In this document: one piece after another, positions 8,259 through 16,539 of the stretch
Layout: every line of letters begins with the position of its first letter
Numbering within the stretch: position 1 is the stretch's first letter
DNA from: Govania unica
GTDB lineage: Bacteria; Pseudomonadota; Alphaproteobacteria; Sphingomonadales; Govanellaceae
Reading direction: 5' to 3'
DNA length: 64,000 bases
NCBI RefSeq assembly: GCF_027920805.1
Contig: NZ_JANWOI010000004.1
Coordinates: 124,001-188,000, forward strand
Position numbers and translations under genes: made by a program
The notes under the pieces: model-generated
Database searches by the model: none
Told to the model about the DNA's origin: nothing
The model's input: the letters and a program-made list of their open reading frames with translations, nothing else

Positions 8259-8960
8259 ATGCCCAAAATCGCTCTTGTTGACGATGATCAGAACATTTTG
8301 ACCTCGGTGGCCATGGCTTTGGAAGCCGAGGGATTCGCGGTCGAAAAATTCACGGACGGGGCGAGTGCGCTTGCGGCCCTGAGTAAGAATCCGGTCGATC
8401 TCGGGGTGTTTGACATCAAGATGCCGCGTATGGATGGCATGGAGCTTTTGCGCCGGTTGCGTCAGGATCAGGATTTTCCGGTCATTTTTCTGACCTCGAA
8501 GGAAGACGAGATCGACGAGGTTCTGGGCCTCAAAATGGGGGCCGACGACTATATCCGCAAACCGTTCTCGCAGCGGCTGCTGATCGAGCGCATCCGCGCC
8601 GTGTTGCGGCGCGCCGAAGCCGCGCAGATCCCGGCCGACGGCAGCGCTCAGGAAGACGCCTTCATGCTGCGGGGCAAACTCCGGCTCGATGCCGTACGGC
8701 ATTTGTGCGAATGGGATCAACATCCGGTCAATCTGACCGTGACCGAATTTCTGATCCTGCAGGCGCTGGCGCAGCGCCCGGGCCATGTGAAAAGCCGTGA
8801 ACAGCTGATGGATATGGCCTATTCCGACGATGTTTATGTGGATGACCGCACCATCGACAGCCATATCAAGCGCTTGCGCAAGAAATTCCGGGCCGTCGAT
8901 GACAGCTTCAAGAATATCGAAACGCTCTATGGTGTCGGCTATCGGTATACCGAAAACTGA
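8259..8960 (+). CDS. chvI: Response regulator ChvI (OmpR/PhoB type)
   Basis: ChvI is a 233-residue DNA-binding response regulator. The receiver domain (1-120) shows the acidic pair DDD at residues 8-10, the phospho-acceptor Asp52 in [11 protein letters not shown], and FLTSKEDE and YIRKPFSQ for the conserved Thr/Ser and Lys. Residues about 135-230 form the winged-helix domain with [14 protein letters not shown] as recognition helix. The ATG at 8259 is chosen over an upstream frame because it begins the receiver fold and has AAGGGAT upstream. It is paired with ChvG, 22 bases downstream, and followed by hprK-rapZ-PTS genes, the arrangement conserved in alphaproteobacteria. The system responds to acid and envelope stress in rhizobia and Brucella (there called BvrRS). 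Confidence 0.96.
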   Translation: MPKIALVDDDQNILTSVAMALEAEGFAVEKFTDGASALAALSKNPVDLGVFDIKMPRMDGMELLRRLRQDQDFPVIFLTSKEDEIDEVLGLKMGADDYIRKPFSQRLLIERIRAVLRRAEAAQIPADGSAQEDAFMLRGKLRLDAVRHLCEWDQHPVNLTVTEFLILQALAQRPGHVKSREQLMDMAYSDDVYVDDRTIDSHIKRLRKKFRAVDDSFKNIETLYGVGYRYTEN

Positions 8961-8982
8961 TCAGAAGTGAATCCTGTCTGGT

Positions 8983-10674
8983 ATGGAGCTTTTACGTTTT
9001 TGGCCGAGTGGCGCCGCCGAACCCCGTCGTAAACCGGGGAAGAGCATCCTCACGCGCCGAATTCTGGCGATCAATGCCATCGCGCTCGCCATTCTGGTCG
9101 GCGGCGTGTTCTATCTTGATCAGTTTCGTCAGGGCCTGATCGACGCCCGTATCCAGAATCTCCGCATTGAGGGCGAGATCATCGCCGGCGCCCTGAGCGA
9201 GGCGGCCACAAGCGGTCCGGCGGCGCGGGCGCTTGAGGTCGAGCGGGCAAACCAGATTCTGGCCCGTCTTGTGGTTCCGGCTGAAATCCGCGCCCGCCTG
9301 TTCGCGGTCAATGGCAATCTTCTGGTCGACAGCCGCGATCTGGCTGTTGGCAATCTCATCGTCACCAAGAAACTGCCGCCGATCGGCACCTGGGAATCCT
9401 TGTGGAAAAAGATCGCCAATGCGTTCCACAGCGGCGTCGATTCCCTGGCCGCCAAGGATGATTTGCCGCTTTACACGGAATCCATGCACCAGCAGGCAGA
9501 ACAATATCCGGAGGTCATGGCGGCGCTTGGCGGTGACGCTGATGTGCGCATGCGGGTGACGGACCAGAGGGCGACCATTATCACCGTGGCGGTGCCGGTG
9601 CAGCGGTTGCGCCGGGTGCTCGGCGGCCTGCTGCTGTCGAAGGATACTGCCGATATCGACCGCATGGTGCGCAAAGAACGTGTTGAGATCCTGAAGATTT
9701 TCGGAATTTCGCTGGGTGTCACGCTGTTGCTGTCGACCTTCCTCGCCAGCACCATCGCGCGGCCCATAAGGCTTTTGGCCGAAGCGGCCGACCGGGTACG
9801 GCCGGGGCGCGGGCGCAATGTGGAAATTCCCGATTTCACCCACCGCAATGACGAAATTGGCGAGTTGTCGCATTCGTTACAGGATATGACGGCGGTGCTG
9901 TTTCGTCAGCTTGACGCGGTGGAAGCCTTTGCCGCCGACGTCAGTCATGAGATCAAAAATCCGCTGACGTCGCTCAGGTCGGCGCTTGAAACCTTTGGGC
10001 GCACCAAGGACCCGGCCAATCAAGAAAAATTGATGGCCATCATGGAAAGCGATGTGGCCCGCCTTAATCGCCTGATTACGGATATATCGGCGGCCAGCCG
10101 TCTTGATGCGCAGATGTCGCGGGCCCATATGGAGCCTGTGGATCTTGTCATTCTGCTGAAGGAGCTTGTGGAGGTGTATCAAGCCACCGCGAAGCCCGGA
10201 ACGCCGCCGCTCACGCTCGTGTTGCCGTCGGAGCCACGCCAGAAGTCCATGCTGGTTCCCGGAATCGATTCGACGCTCGGGCAGGTCATTCGCAATCTTG
10301 TGGACAATGCCTTCAGCTTCAGCCCGCCTGGACAGCCGGTGACCATCACCCTGCGCCGCCGCGGTCTGGAGGCGGAAGTCTTGGTTGAGGATGAAGGGAC
10401 GGGAATTCCACCGGAAAATATCGCGGCCATTTTCGATCGCTTTTACTCGGAACGGCCTTCGAGCGAGGGCTTTGGCAAGCACTCCGGTCTCGGGCTCGCC
10501 ATATGTAAACGCATTGTTGAGGCCCATGGCGGAGAAATTTTCGCAGAAAATCGTCGTGCGACAAAACGCGATGGCTGGGCGGTCGGCCGGAACGCAAGTG
10601 CGGATACGGATGTGGGGGGATCTGATGCACCGGGTGGTGGCGCACGTTTTATCGTGCGCCTGCCCATTGTTTGA
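8983..10674 (+). CDS. chvG: Sensor histidine kinase ChvG
   Basis: ChvG is the 563-residue membrane partner of ChvI. One transmembrane helix lies at about 26-46 and a second at about 238-258; between them is a periplasmic sensor domain of some 190 residues. A HAMP domain follows, then the H-box AADVSHEIKNPLTSL with phospho-accepting His322, an N-box VDNAFSFSP, and G-boxes DEGTGIP and HSGLGLAICKRIVEAHGG of the ATP-binding domain. In relatives the periplasmic inhibitor ExoR binds ChvG; no exoR is seen in this window. The region before the last strand carries a low-complexity insert (RNASADTDVGGSDAPGGG) that is unusual in the catalytic domain but is common in ChvG homologues. Confidence 0.95.
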   Translation: MELLRFWPSGAAEPRRKPGKSILTRRILAINAIALAILVGGVFYLDQFRQGLIDARIQNLRIEGEIIAGALSEAATSGPAARALEVERANQILARLVVPAEIRARLFAVNGNLLVDSRDLAVGNLIVTKKLPPIGTWESLWKKIANAFHSGVDSLAAKDDLPLYTESMHQQAEQYPEVMAALGGDADVRMRVTDQRATIITVAVPVQRLRRVLGGLLLSKDTADIDRMVRKERVEILKIFGISLGVTLLLSTFLASTIARPIRLLAEAADRVRPGRGRNVEIPDFTHRNDEIGELSHSLQDMTAVLFRQLDAVEAFAADVSHEIKNPLTSLRSALETFGRTKDPANQEKLMAIMESDVARLNRLITDISAASRLDAQMSRAHMEPVDLVILLKELVEVYQATAKPGTPPLTLVLPSEPRQKSMLVPGIDSTLGQVIRNLVDNAFSFSPPGQPVTITLRRRGLEAEVLVEDEGTGIPPENIAAIFDRFYSERPSSEGFGKHSGLGLAICKRIVEAHGGEIFAENRRATKRDGWAVGRNASADTDVGGSDAPGGGARFIVRLPIV

Positions 10675-10697
10675 TCAACCTGCGGAGGCCCAACAAA

Positions 10698-11153
10698 ATG
10701 CCCGAAAATATGCCCGAAAAGACGGGCGCGCTTTTGTTTCATGGAACAGCGGTGTTGTGGCAGGGAGCCGGCGTGTTGCTGCGCGCGCCCTCGGGCGGCG
10801 GCAAGTCGGATCTCGCCTGGCGGGTGATCGCGGCGGGGGGACGGCTCATCGGCGATGATTACGTCTGGCTGCGGGGTGAGGGCGGGCGGCTTTACGCCAT
10901 GGCGGCGGAAAATATCCGGGGTCGCATGGAATTGCGCGGCGTCGGGATTCTGTCTGTGCCGACCACGGCCGTGGCTGAAATCCATGCGGTCATCGATCTG
11001 ATGGCCGATAGCTCGATCGAACGCCTGCCCGAGGCGCGCTATGCTACCCTCGCCGGGGTCAAGCTGCCACTTTACGGGCTTGATCCGTTTCTGGCGGCAT
11101 CGGCGGCAAAAGTTGCAGCTATTGCCGAGGTCTGCAAGAATCGCCGCCGGTAA
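10698..11153 (+). CDS. hprK: HPr kinase/phosphorylase, short alphaproteobacterial form
   Basis: HprK phosphorylates HPr on a serine using ATP and can reverse it. This form has only 151 residues because it lacks the N-terminal domain of Gram-positive HprK, as is normal in alphaproteobacteria. The P-loop is APSGGGKSDLAWR (about 30-42), followed by LIGDD (about 50-54) and RGVGILSV resembling the HprK-specific signature. The ATG at 10698 has GGAGG ten bases upstream; a TTG at 10671 overlapping the chvG stop is less likely. Its probable substrate, ptsH, lies three genes downstream, where Ser58 sits in the usual phosphorylation context. Confidence 0.92.
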   Translation: MPENMPEKTGALLFHGTAVLWQGAGVLLRAPSGGGKSDLAWRVIAAGGRLIGDDYVWLRGEGGRLYAMAAENIRGRMELRGVGILSVPTTAVAEIHAVIDLMADSSIERLPEARYATLAGVKLPLYGLDPFLAASAAKVAAIAEVCKNRRR

Positions 11154-11201
11154 GAGAACCCTTTGAAAAAGGGTCTTATTTCAGGGGTTTGGAGAGTGTC
11201 T

Positions 11202-12170
11202 ATGGAGCGTGGGCCAGCGAATCAGCCGGTTCAAGGTTCGAAAGTCCGAACCGACAAGGTGCGTGTGGTGCTCGTGACCGGCTTATCCGGGGCGGGGAAA
11301 TCATCGGCGCTCCGGGCTTTCGAGGATCTCGGGTTCGAGGCCATCGACAATCTGCCGCTGGCCTTGTTGCCGGCGTTGCTGTCGCTTGACGATGACAATC
11401 CGGATCATCAGCCGACAAATGCCATTGCCGTCGGCATCGACAGTCGCACCCGCGCCTTTCGCGCCGACCGCTTCGAGGCCGATCTTGCGGCGCTCCGGAA
11501 TCGGGATCACATCAACCTCACCTTGCTGTTTCTGGAATGCAGCGATGATGTGCTTGCGCGGCGCTTTACCGAGACTCGGCGGCGTCATCCGCTGGCGGTC
11601 GATCGTCCGGTGCGTGACGGCATCGCCCGCGAACGCCAGACCATGGAAGTGGTGCGGGGCCATGCCGATTATATTTTCGACACCACCGACCTCACGGGGC
11701 ATGAACTGAAGCGGTCGATTACCCAAGGGTTTACGCAGACCACTGGGGCGGGCGGCAGCCGTCTTATGGTGACGGTGGCATCTTTCGCCTATCCGCGCGG
11801 CCTGCCACGGGACGCCGATCTTGTGTTTGACGTGCGGTTCCTGCGCAATCCCCATTATGATCCGGAGTTGCGCCCCATGAGCGGCCGCAATGCGGGGGTC
11901 GCCGCCTATGTGGAAGCCGATCCGAGCTATGCTCCATTCGTGGAGAGGTTGCAGGAGATGTTGATCTCCCTGTTGCCCCTCTATGAACGGGAGGGTAAAG
12001 CTTATCTTACCATCGCCTTTGGTTGTACGGGCGGTCGCCATCGTTCTGTCCTTTTGACGGAACGCATGGGCCAGATGCTCATAGAGCAAGGATACAGAGT
12101 AAACGTGATACATCGGGAATTGGAACGCGCGCGTGAAATCTCCGACACCGTTCTGGGAGACGTCCTATGA
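11202..12170 (+). CDS. rapZ: RapZ family nucleotide-binding protein
   Basis: This 322-residue protein matches RapZ (YvcJ). Walker A is TGLSGAGKSSALRAFEDLGF at about residues 26-45, directly followed by the family signature EAIDNLPLALL. The C-terminal half shows the RapZ-specific FDVRFLRNPHYDPELRP and FGCTGGRHRSV. In enterobacteria RapZ guides RNase E to the small RNA GlmZ and so sets GlmS levels; in alphaproteobacteria the target is not established. The ATG at 11202 has GGAG upstream; an upstream TTG at 11163 would add 13 residues. It overlaps the next gene by 4 bases (ATGA), which links it to the phosphotransferase proteins. Confidence 0.95.
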   Translation: MERGPANQPVQGSKVRTDKVRVVLVTGLSGAGKSSALRAFEDLGFEAIDNLPLALLPALLSLDDDNPDHQPTNAIAVGIDSRTRAFRADRFEADLAALRNRDHINLTLLFLECSDDVLARRFTETRRRHPLAVDRPVRDGIARERQTMEVVRGHADYIFDTTDLTGHELKRSITQGFTQTTGAGGSRLMVTVASFAYPRGLPRDADLVFDVRFLRNPHYDPELRPMSGRNAGVAAYVEADPSYAPFVERLQEMLISLLPLYEREGKAYLTIAFGCTGGRHRSVLLTERMGQMLIEQGYRVNVIHRELERAREISDTVLGDVL

Positions 12171-12574
12171 TCGGCATGGTGTTGGTCACTCACGGCCGTT
12201 TGGCTGAGGAATTTGTCGCCGCCACGGAACATGTGGTCGGCCATCAACGGGCGATCAAATCGATCTGCATCGGACCGGACGACGATATGGAGCAGCGGCG
12301 GAAGGATATTCTCGATGCCGTGAACGAGGTTGAGGAGGGCGACGGGGTCATCATCCTGACCGATATGTTCGGCGGCACGCCGTCGAATCTGGCCATTTCC
12401 GTCATGACCAATGGCAAGGTGGAAGTGATTGCCGGGATCAATCTGCCGATGTTGATCAAGCTCGCCACCGTGCGCGATCAGTCGACTCTGGACGAAGCGG
12501 TCGCGGCTGCGCAGGAATCGGGTCGCAAATATATCAATGTGGCATCGCGGGTGCTCGCAGGGGAGAGTGAATGA
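12167..12574 (+). CDS. PTS EIIA component, mannose/fructose type
   Basis: The protein has 135 residues and is a lone EIIA-Man domain (called PtsM or EIIA-Man in alphaproteobacteria). The phospho-accepting histidine is His9 in MVLVTHGRLAEEF, and the ILTDMFGGTPSNLA segment is diagnostic of the family. No EIIB or EIIC transport gene is present nearby, so the chain ptsI-ptsH-EIIA is likely regulatory, not a sugar importer. It is joined to rapZ and ptsH by 4-base overlaps, which implies translational coupling. Confidence 0.93.
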   Translation: MIGMVLVTHGRLAEEFVAATEHVVGHQRAIKSICIGPDDDMEQRRKDILDAVNEVEEGDGVIILTDMFGGTPSNLAISVMTNGKVEVIAGINLPMLIKLATVRDQSTLDEAVAAAQESGRKYINVASRVLAGESE

Positions 12575-12873
12575 CAGAGATCAACGGGGAAAATGTTCAT
12601 GGGGCTGCCCTCGAACGCAAGCTTACGATCACCAATAAGCGTGGGCTGCATGCGCGGGCATCGGCTAAATTCGTCAGTACGGCTGGAAAGTTCGAAGCTC
12701 GGGTAACTGTGGCCAAGGATGGCGTTGAGGTCTGCGCAACCTCCATCATGGGGTTGATGATGCTGGCGGCCGCGCCGGGCGACCAGATTCTGATTCGGGC
12801 CGAAGGTCCGCAAGCCGCGCGTGCCATGGATGCGCTGGCGGTGCTGGTGGTTGAAAAATTCGGCGAAGAGTAA
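12571..12873 (+). CDS. ptsH: Phosphocarrier protein HPr
   Basis: HPr of 100 residues, with about 12 extra residues at the N-terminus compared with E. coli HPr. The EI-phosphorylated histidine is His27 in KRGLHARASAKFV. Ser58 in CATSIMGLMMLAA is in the position of the regulatory serine phosphorylated by HprK. It transfers phosphate from EI (ptsI, 59 bases downstream) to the EIIA encoded upstream. In alphaproteobacteria HPr phosphorylation state feeds into carbon regulation and ChvGI-linked phenotypes. Confidence 0.95.
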   Translation: MTEINGENVHGAALERKLTITNKRGLHARASAKFVSTAGKFEARVTVAKDGVEVCATSIMGLMMLAAAPGDQILIRAEGPQAARAMDALAVLVVEKFGEE

Positions 12874-12932
12874 CCCGCCTGCGTGATCCCTGATCCATTC
12901 CTTGCGGACCTTGCAGGTCCAGGGAGACCCGA

Positions 12933-14729
12933 ATGGCCCGTACTCCGGCACAGAATCAGCGTGAACAACGTATCAAAGGCGTTGGCGTCTCCTACGGCGC
13001 AGCCCTCGGCACGGCCTATGTGATCGAGCGCGGAGCGCTCAGGGTCCCGGAATATGTCATTGCTCCCGATGATGTGGCGGCGGAATGTGCCCGCTTCGGC
13101 GCGGCGGTGGCCGAGGCGCAGCAGCAGCTGGAGACTCTTCAGCAAAAAGCCGTGCAACTGACCGGCCTTGCCGCCGAGGAATTCGGCATTCTCCTTGATG
13201 CGCATCATCATATGCTGGCAGGCTCGCGGCTGACGCGCAGTGTGCGCGCCATTATTGGGTCGGAATTCATCAACAGCGAAGCTGCCGTGGTGCAAAGCCT
13301 CGATCAGATCGAGGAGGATTTTCGCGCCATTGACGATCCCTATATCGCCGCCCGCATCACCGATGTGCGCGAGGTCGGGACCCGGCTTTTGCGTAATCTG
13401 ATGGGCAAGACCGCGAGCGGATTCGAACATGTTCCGGCCGGCTCGGTCATTATCGCCGATGAAATCACCCCCGCCGATACCGCCCTGATGATGGATCGGA
13501 GCCGCATTGGCGGATTTGCCGCCATGCAGGGCGGCGCCGAAGGTCATACGGCCATCATGGCGCGCAGTCTGGGTTTACCGTCCGTGCTCGGTGCGCCCGG
13601 GCTTGTGGAAGACATCCGAACCGGCGATTTCGTCATCATCGATGGCGAGAATGGGATGGTTATCGTCCATCCGACCGAAGATACGCTGTCTCATTACACC
13701 GGGAAACAGGCGGCCTTTGCCGCCGAAACGGCGCATCTCGCCACCTTGCGTGATCTGCCGGCCGAGACCCTGAACGGCGAGAAGGTGACGCTCAAAGCCA
13801 ATATGGAGCTACCATCGGAACTTGCCGTGCTTATGGGCGTGGGGGCCGAAGGTGTGGGCCTGTTGCGCAGCGAATTTTTGTTCATGAATCGCCCTGATCT
13901 GCCTGGAGAGGACGAACAATATGAGATTCTGCGCACCATCCTTGAGGGCCTCAATGGGACGGAGCTGACGGTGCGCACGCTTGATGTCGGCGCCGACAAG
14001 CTGACCCCCCAGTTCGGCGACATCAAGATGAGCGACCCCAATCCAGCCCTTGGCCTGCGCGCCATTCGCTTTTCGCTTAAGATGCGCGGCTTGCTTGAAA
14101 ATCAGCTTTGCGCCATTTTGCGCGCCGCTTGCCATGGCCCGGTACGTATTCTTTTGCCGATGATCACCACCTGCGAAGAAGTCATGCTGGTGCGGGAGAT
14201 TCTGGTGGACATGATGCGCAAGCTCAAGCGCCGGGGGGAGGATCTGCCCGAAAAACTGCCGCCGCTTGGCGTCATGATCGAAGTTCCGGCCGCAGCCCTT
14301 GCGGCGGATGCGCTGGCCCAGGTGTCGGATTTTTTCTCGATCGGCACCAATGACCTCACCATGTATACCCTGGCCATTGATCGCGGCAATGAACAGGTGG
14401 CGCATCTTTATGATCCCCTGCATCTGGCGGTTCTGCGGCTGATCCAGTTTTCGACCGAGGCGGCGAAGCGGGCTGGAATCCCGGTTAATCTTTGCGGCGA
14501 GATTGCGGGCGATGACCGTTATACGGCCCTGCTGATCGGGCTTGGACTGCGGGAACTGTCCATGGTGCCGCTCGCTTTGCCACGGATCAAACGCCGCATT
14601 CGCGGGCTCGACAGTGCGGTTGTGACCCGGCTCGCGACCGAGATCATGGCCATGACCGATGCCCGGGCCATCGCCCGCACCCTCACGGCCTTCAACCGTG
14701 ACCTTGAGCAGCAGTCGACCGGTTCCTGA
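12933..14729 (+). CDS. ptsI: Phosphoenolpyruvate-protein phosphotransferase (enzyme I)
   Basis: Enzyme I takes phosphate from phosphoenolpyruvate and passes it to HPr. The 598-residue length suits the plain EI type without an N-terminal GAF domain, so it is not PtsP of the nitrogen system. The active-site histidine is His205 in GGAEGHTAIMARSLG. The C-terminal TIM-barrel carries the metal/PEP signature DFFSIGTNDLTMYTLAIDR and the acid/base cysteine in NLCGEIAGDD. It ends the chvI-chvG-hprK-rapZ-EIIA-ptsH-ptsI cluster. No convincing terminator follows; the next gene has its own promoter. Confidence 0.96.
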   Translation: MARTPAQNQREQRIKGVGVSYGAALGTAYVIERGALRVPEYVIAPDDVAAECARFGAAVAEAQQQLETLQQKAVQLTGLAAEEFGILLDAHHHMLAGSRLTRSVRAIIGSEFINSEAAVVQSLDQIEEDFRAIDDPYIAARITDVREVGTRLLRNLMGKTASGFEHVPAGSVIIADEITPADTALMMDRSRIGGFAAMQGGAEGHTAIMARSLGLPSVLGAPGLVEDIRTGDFVIIDGENGMVIVHPTEDTLSHYTGKQAAFAAETAHLATLRDLPAETLNGEKVTLKANMELPSELAVLMGVGAEGVGLLRSEFLFMNRPDLPGEDEQYEILRTILEGLNGTELTVRTLDVGADKLTPQFGDIKMSDPNPALGLRAIRFSLKMRGLLENQLCAILRAACHGPVRILLPMITTCEEVMLVREILVDMMRKLKRRGEDLPEKLPPLGVMIEVPAAALAADALAQVSDFFSIGTNDLTMYTLAIDRGNEQVAHLYDPLHLAVLRLIQFSTEAAKRAGIPVNLCGEIAGDDRYTALLIGLGLRELSMVPLALPRIKRRIRGLDSAVVTRLATEIMAMTDARAIARTLTAFNRDLEQQSTGS

Positions 14730-14745
14730 AGAAATCACATATATA

Positions 14746-14765
14746 CATATAAAGATTTCTTTATG
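14746..14765. promoter_or_regulatory. Palindromic operator candidate upstream of ahcY (SahR-like)
   Basis: The sequence CATATAAAGATTTCTTTATG contains arms ATAAAGA and TCTTTAT around TT and lies two bases upstream of the -35 of the ahcY promoter. AT-rich palindromes with AAGA/TCTT arms are known operators of ArsR-type regulators of the S-adenosylhomocysteine cycle (SahR) in Proteobacteria. No such regulator is encoded in the window, so assignment is by context and resemblance recalled, not by search. Confidence 0.5.
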
Positions 14766-14766
14766 A

Positions 14767-14796
14767 TTGAGTTTCCCCGCCGTTATTTGCTATAAG
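14767..14796 (+). promoter_or_regulatory. ahcY promoter
   Basis: TTGAGT (14767-14772), an 18-base spacer and TATAAG (14791-14796). The leader to the ahcY ATG is about 65 bases. The palindrome at 14746-14765 abuts the -35. Confidence 0.55.
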
Positions 14797-14868
14797 GCGC
14801 AGGGTCGGGGCCTGTATGGGCTCCAGATATTCCCGTTTACGTCAGCAAGCACAAAGGAAGCGACTGTC

Positions 14869-16266
14869 ATGACGACTGCGGATTACAAAATTGCCGACAT
14901 CGGGCTCGCTGGCTGGGGCCGCAAGGAAATCGCCATTGCCGAGACCGAAATGCCCGGGCTCATGGCGGTCCGTGACGAATTCGGCGCAGCACAGCCACTC
15001 AAAGGCGCGCGCATCGCCGGCTGCCTGCATATGACCATTCAGACCGCCGTGCTGATCGAAAGCCTGAAGCATCTTGGCGCCGATCTGCGCTGGTCGTCCT
15101 GCAATATTTTCTCGACCCAGGATCAGGCCGCTGCCGCCATTGCCGCTGCCGGCATCCCGGTGTTCGCCTATAAGGGTGAAAGCCTTGAAGAATATTGGGA
15201 CTATGTGCTCAAGATCTTCGAATGGGGCGATGGCGGCGTGCCGAACATGATTCTCGACGATGGCGGCGACGCCACCGTGCTGATCATTCTCGGCGCCGAA
15301 GCGGAAAAGAATCCCGCTCTCATCGCCAAGCCGGGCAATGAAGAAGAAGAAATTCTGTTCAAGCTCATCGCCCGTGTGAACAAGGAAAAGCCCGGCTTCC
15401 TGGCCAAATGCCGTGATGCCATCAAAGGCGTGTCCGAAGAAACCACCACCGGCGTGCACCGTCTTTACATCATGGCCAAGGAAGGCCGTCTGCCGTTCCC
15501 GGCCATCAACGTCAATGACAGCGTCACCAAGTCGAAATTCGACAATCTCTATGGCTGCCGCGAAAGTCTGGTTGACGGCATCCGCCGCGCCACCGACGTC
15601 ATGCTGGCAGGCAAAGTGGCTGTGGTTGCCGGTTACGGCGACGTCGGCAAGGGCTCGGCAGCGTCGCTCCGGAATGGTGGCGCGCGTGTGCTCGTGACCG
15701 AAATCGATCCGATCTGCGCACTGCAGGCGGCCATGGAAGGTTACGAAGTGGTGACCATGGAGGACGCGGTCAGCCGCGCCGACATTTTTGTCACCGCCAC
15801 CGGCAACAAGGACGTCATCACCGCCGAACATATGCGGGCCATGAAGGACCGCGCCATCGTTTGCAACATCGGCCATTTCGACAGCGAAATCGAGATTGCC
15901 GGGCTTAAGAACTACGCCTGGGAAGAAGTGAAGCCGCAGGTCGACGAAGTGGTGTTCCCGGATGGCAAGCGCTTGATCGTGCTGGCCAAGGGCCGTCTCG
16001 TGAACCTCGGTTGCGGCACCGGCCACCCAAGCTTTGTGATGTCGGCCTCCTTCACCAACCAGGTGCTGGCGCAGATCGAACTTTATGCTGATGGCAGCAA
16101 ATACGACAACAATGTTTATGTGTTGCCGAAGCATCTCGACGAAAAGGTCGCGGCGCTGCATCTCGACAAGCTTGGGGTCAAGCTGACCAAGCTCACGACC
16201 GAACAGGCCGCCTATATCGGCGTCACGGATAAGGGTCCGTTCAAGCCCGATCATTACCGCTACTAA
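14869..16266 (+). CDS. ahcY: Adenosylhomocysteinase
   Basis: AhcY hydrolyses S-adenosylhomocysteine to adenosine and homocysteine with bound NAD, keeping methylation reactions going. The 465-residue length is typical of the bacterial enzyme. Visible signatures are [17 protein letters not shown] near residue 50, the NAD-binding glycine-rich [17 protein letters not shown] near 245, and the C-terminal KPDHYRY with the essential Lys and Tyr. The ATG at 14869 follows AAGGAAG; an in-frame start at 14767 falls inside the promoter and is rejected. It has its own promoter, operator candidate and terminator, so it is probably monocistronic. Confidence 0.97.
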   Translation: MTTADYKIADIGLAGWGRKEIAIAETEMPGLMAVRDEFGAAQPLKGARIAGCLHMTIQTAVLIESLKHLGADLRWSSCNIFSTQDQAAAAIAAAGIPVFAYKGESLEEYWDYVLKIFEWGDGGVPNMILDDGGDATVLIILGAEAEKNPALIAKPGNEEEEILFKLIARVNKEKPGFLAKCRDAIKGVSEETTTGVHRLYIMAKEGRLPFPAINVNDSVTKSKFDNLYGCRESLVDGIRRATDVMLAGKVAVVAGYGDVGKGSAASLRNGGARVLVTEIDPICALQAAMEGYEVVTMEDAVSRADIFVTATGNKDVITAEHMRAMKDRAIVCNIGHFDSEIEIAGLKNYAWEEVKPQVDEVVFPDGKRLIVLAKGRLVNLGCGTGHPSFVMSASFTNQVLAQIELYADGSKYDNNVYVLPKHLDEKVAALHLDKLGVKLTKLTTEQAAYIGVTDKGPFKPDHYRY

Positions 16267-16287
16267 GCGGAGAGAGCATTACAAACA

Positions 16288-16323
16288 GGCATGGCCGGGG
16301 ATCTCCCGACCATGCCTTTTTTA
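16288..16323 (+). terminator. Rho-independent terminator of ahcY
   Basis: GGCATGGCCGGGGATC followed by TCCCGACCATGCC makes a stem of 7 bp, one mismatch and 4 more pairs, then TTTTTT. It starts about 25 bases after the ahcY stop. Confidence 0.85.
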
Positions 16324-16343
16324 TTGGGAGTGCTGGTTACCCC

Positions 16344-16428
16344 GTCATTGCGAGGCGCAGCCGAAGCAATCCAGTCTGGCGGAGCCGAAAGACTGGATCG
16401 CCACGCCGCTCACGCGGCTCGCGATGAC
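16344..16428. repeat. Dispersed palindromic repeat, type A
   Basis: Near-identical to 1487-1570: begins GTCATTGCGAGGCGCAGCCG, ends GGCTCGCGATGAC. It follows the ahcY terminator in a gap between convergent genes. Confidence 0.8.
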
Positions 16429-16437
16429 TTTTGATTT

Positions 16438-16522
16438 GTCATTACCGGGCTTGACCCAGTAATCCATGGCTCAACCGGCGAGCAGCAGCCAGATGGATTG
16501 CCGGGTCAAGCCCGGCAATGAC
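16438..16522. repeat. Dispersed palindromic repeat, type B (double)
   Basis: Two type-B units in inverse order around a spacer: GTCATTACCGGGCTTGACCC near the left end (with three changes) and GGGTCAAGCCCGGCAATGAC at the right end. The whole element can fold into one long hairpin. It lies directly after a type-A copy. Confidence 0.8.
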
Positions 16523-16539
16523 AATTGGTGGTGGTGGGA

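Noticed and set aside
11158-11174. Terminator between hprK and rapZ (ACCCTTT-GAA-AAAGGGT)
   Set aside because: A 7-bp A/T-rich stem with no proper T-run; rapZ begins 28 bases later in the same cluster. At most a weak pause or processing site.
14797-14868. SAH or SAM riboswitch in the ahcY leader
   Set aside because: The leader after the promoter is only about 65 bases and I could not match the conserved SAH or SAM-II core.
14842-16254. A 470-codon open frame opposite ahcY
   Set aside because: Antisense shadow of a clearly conserved enzyme gene.
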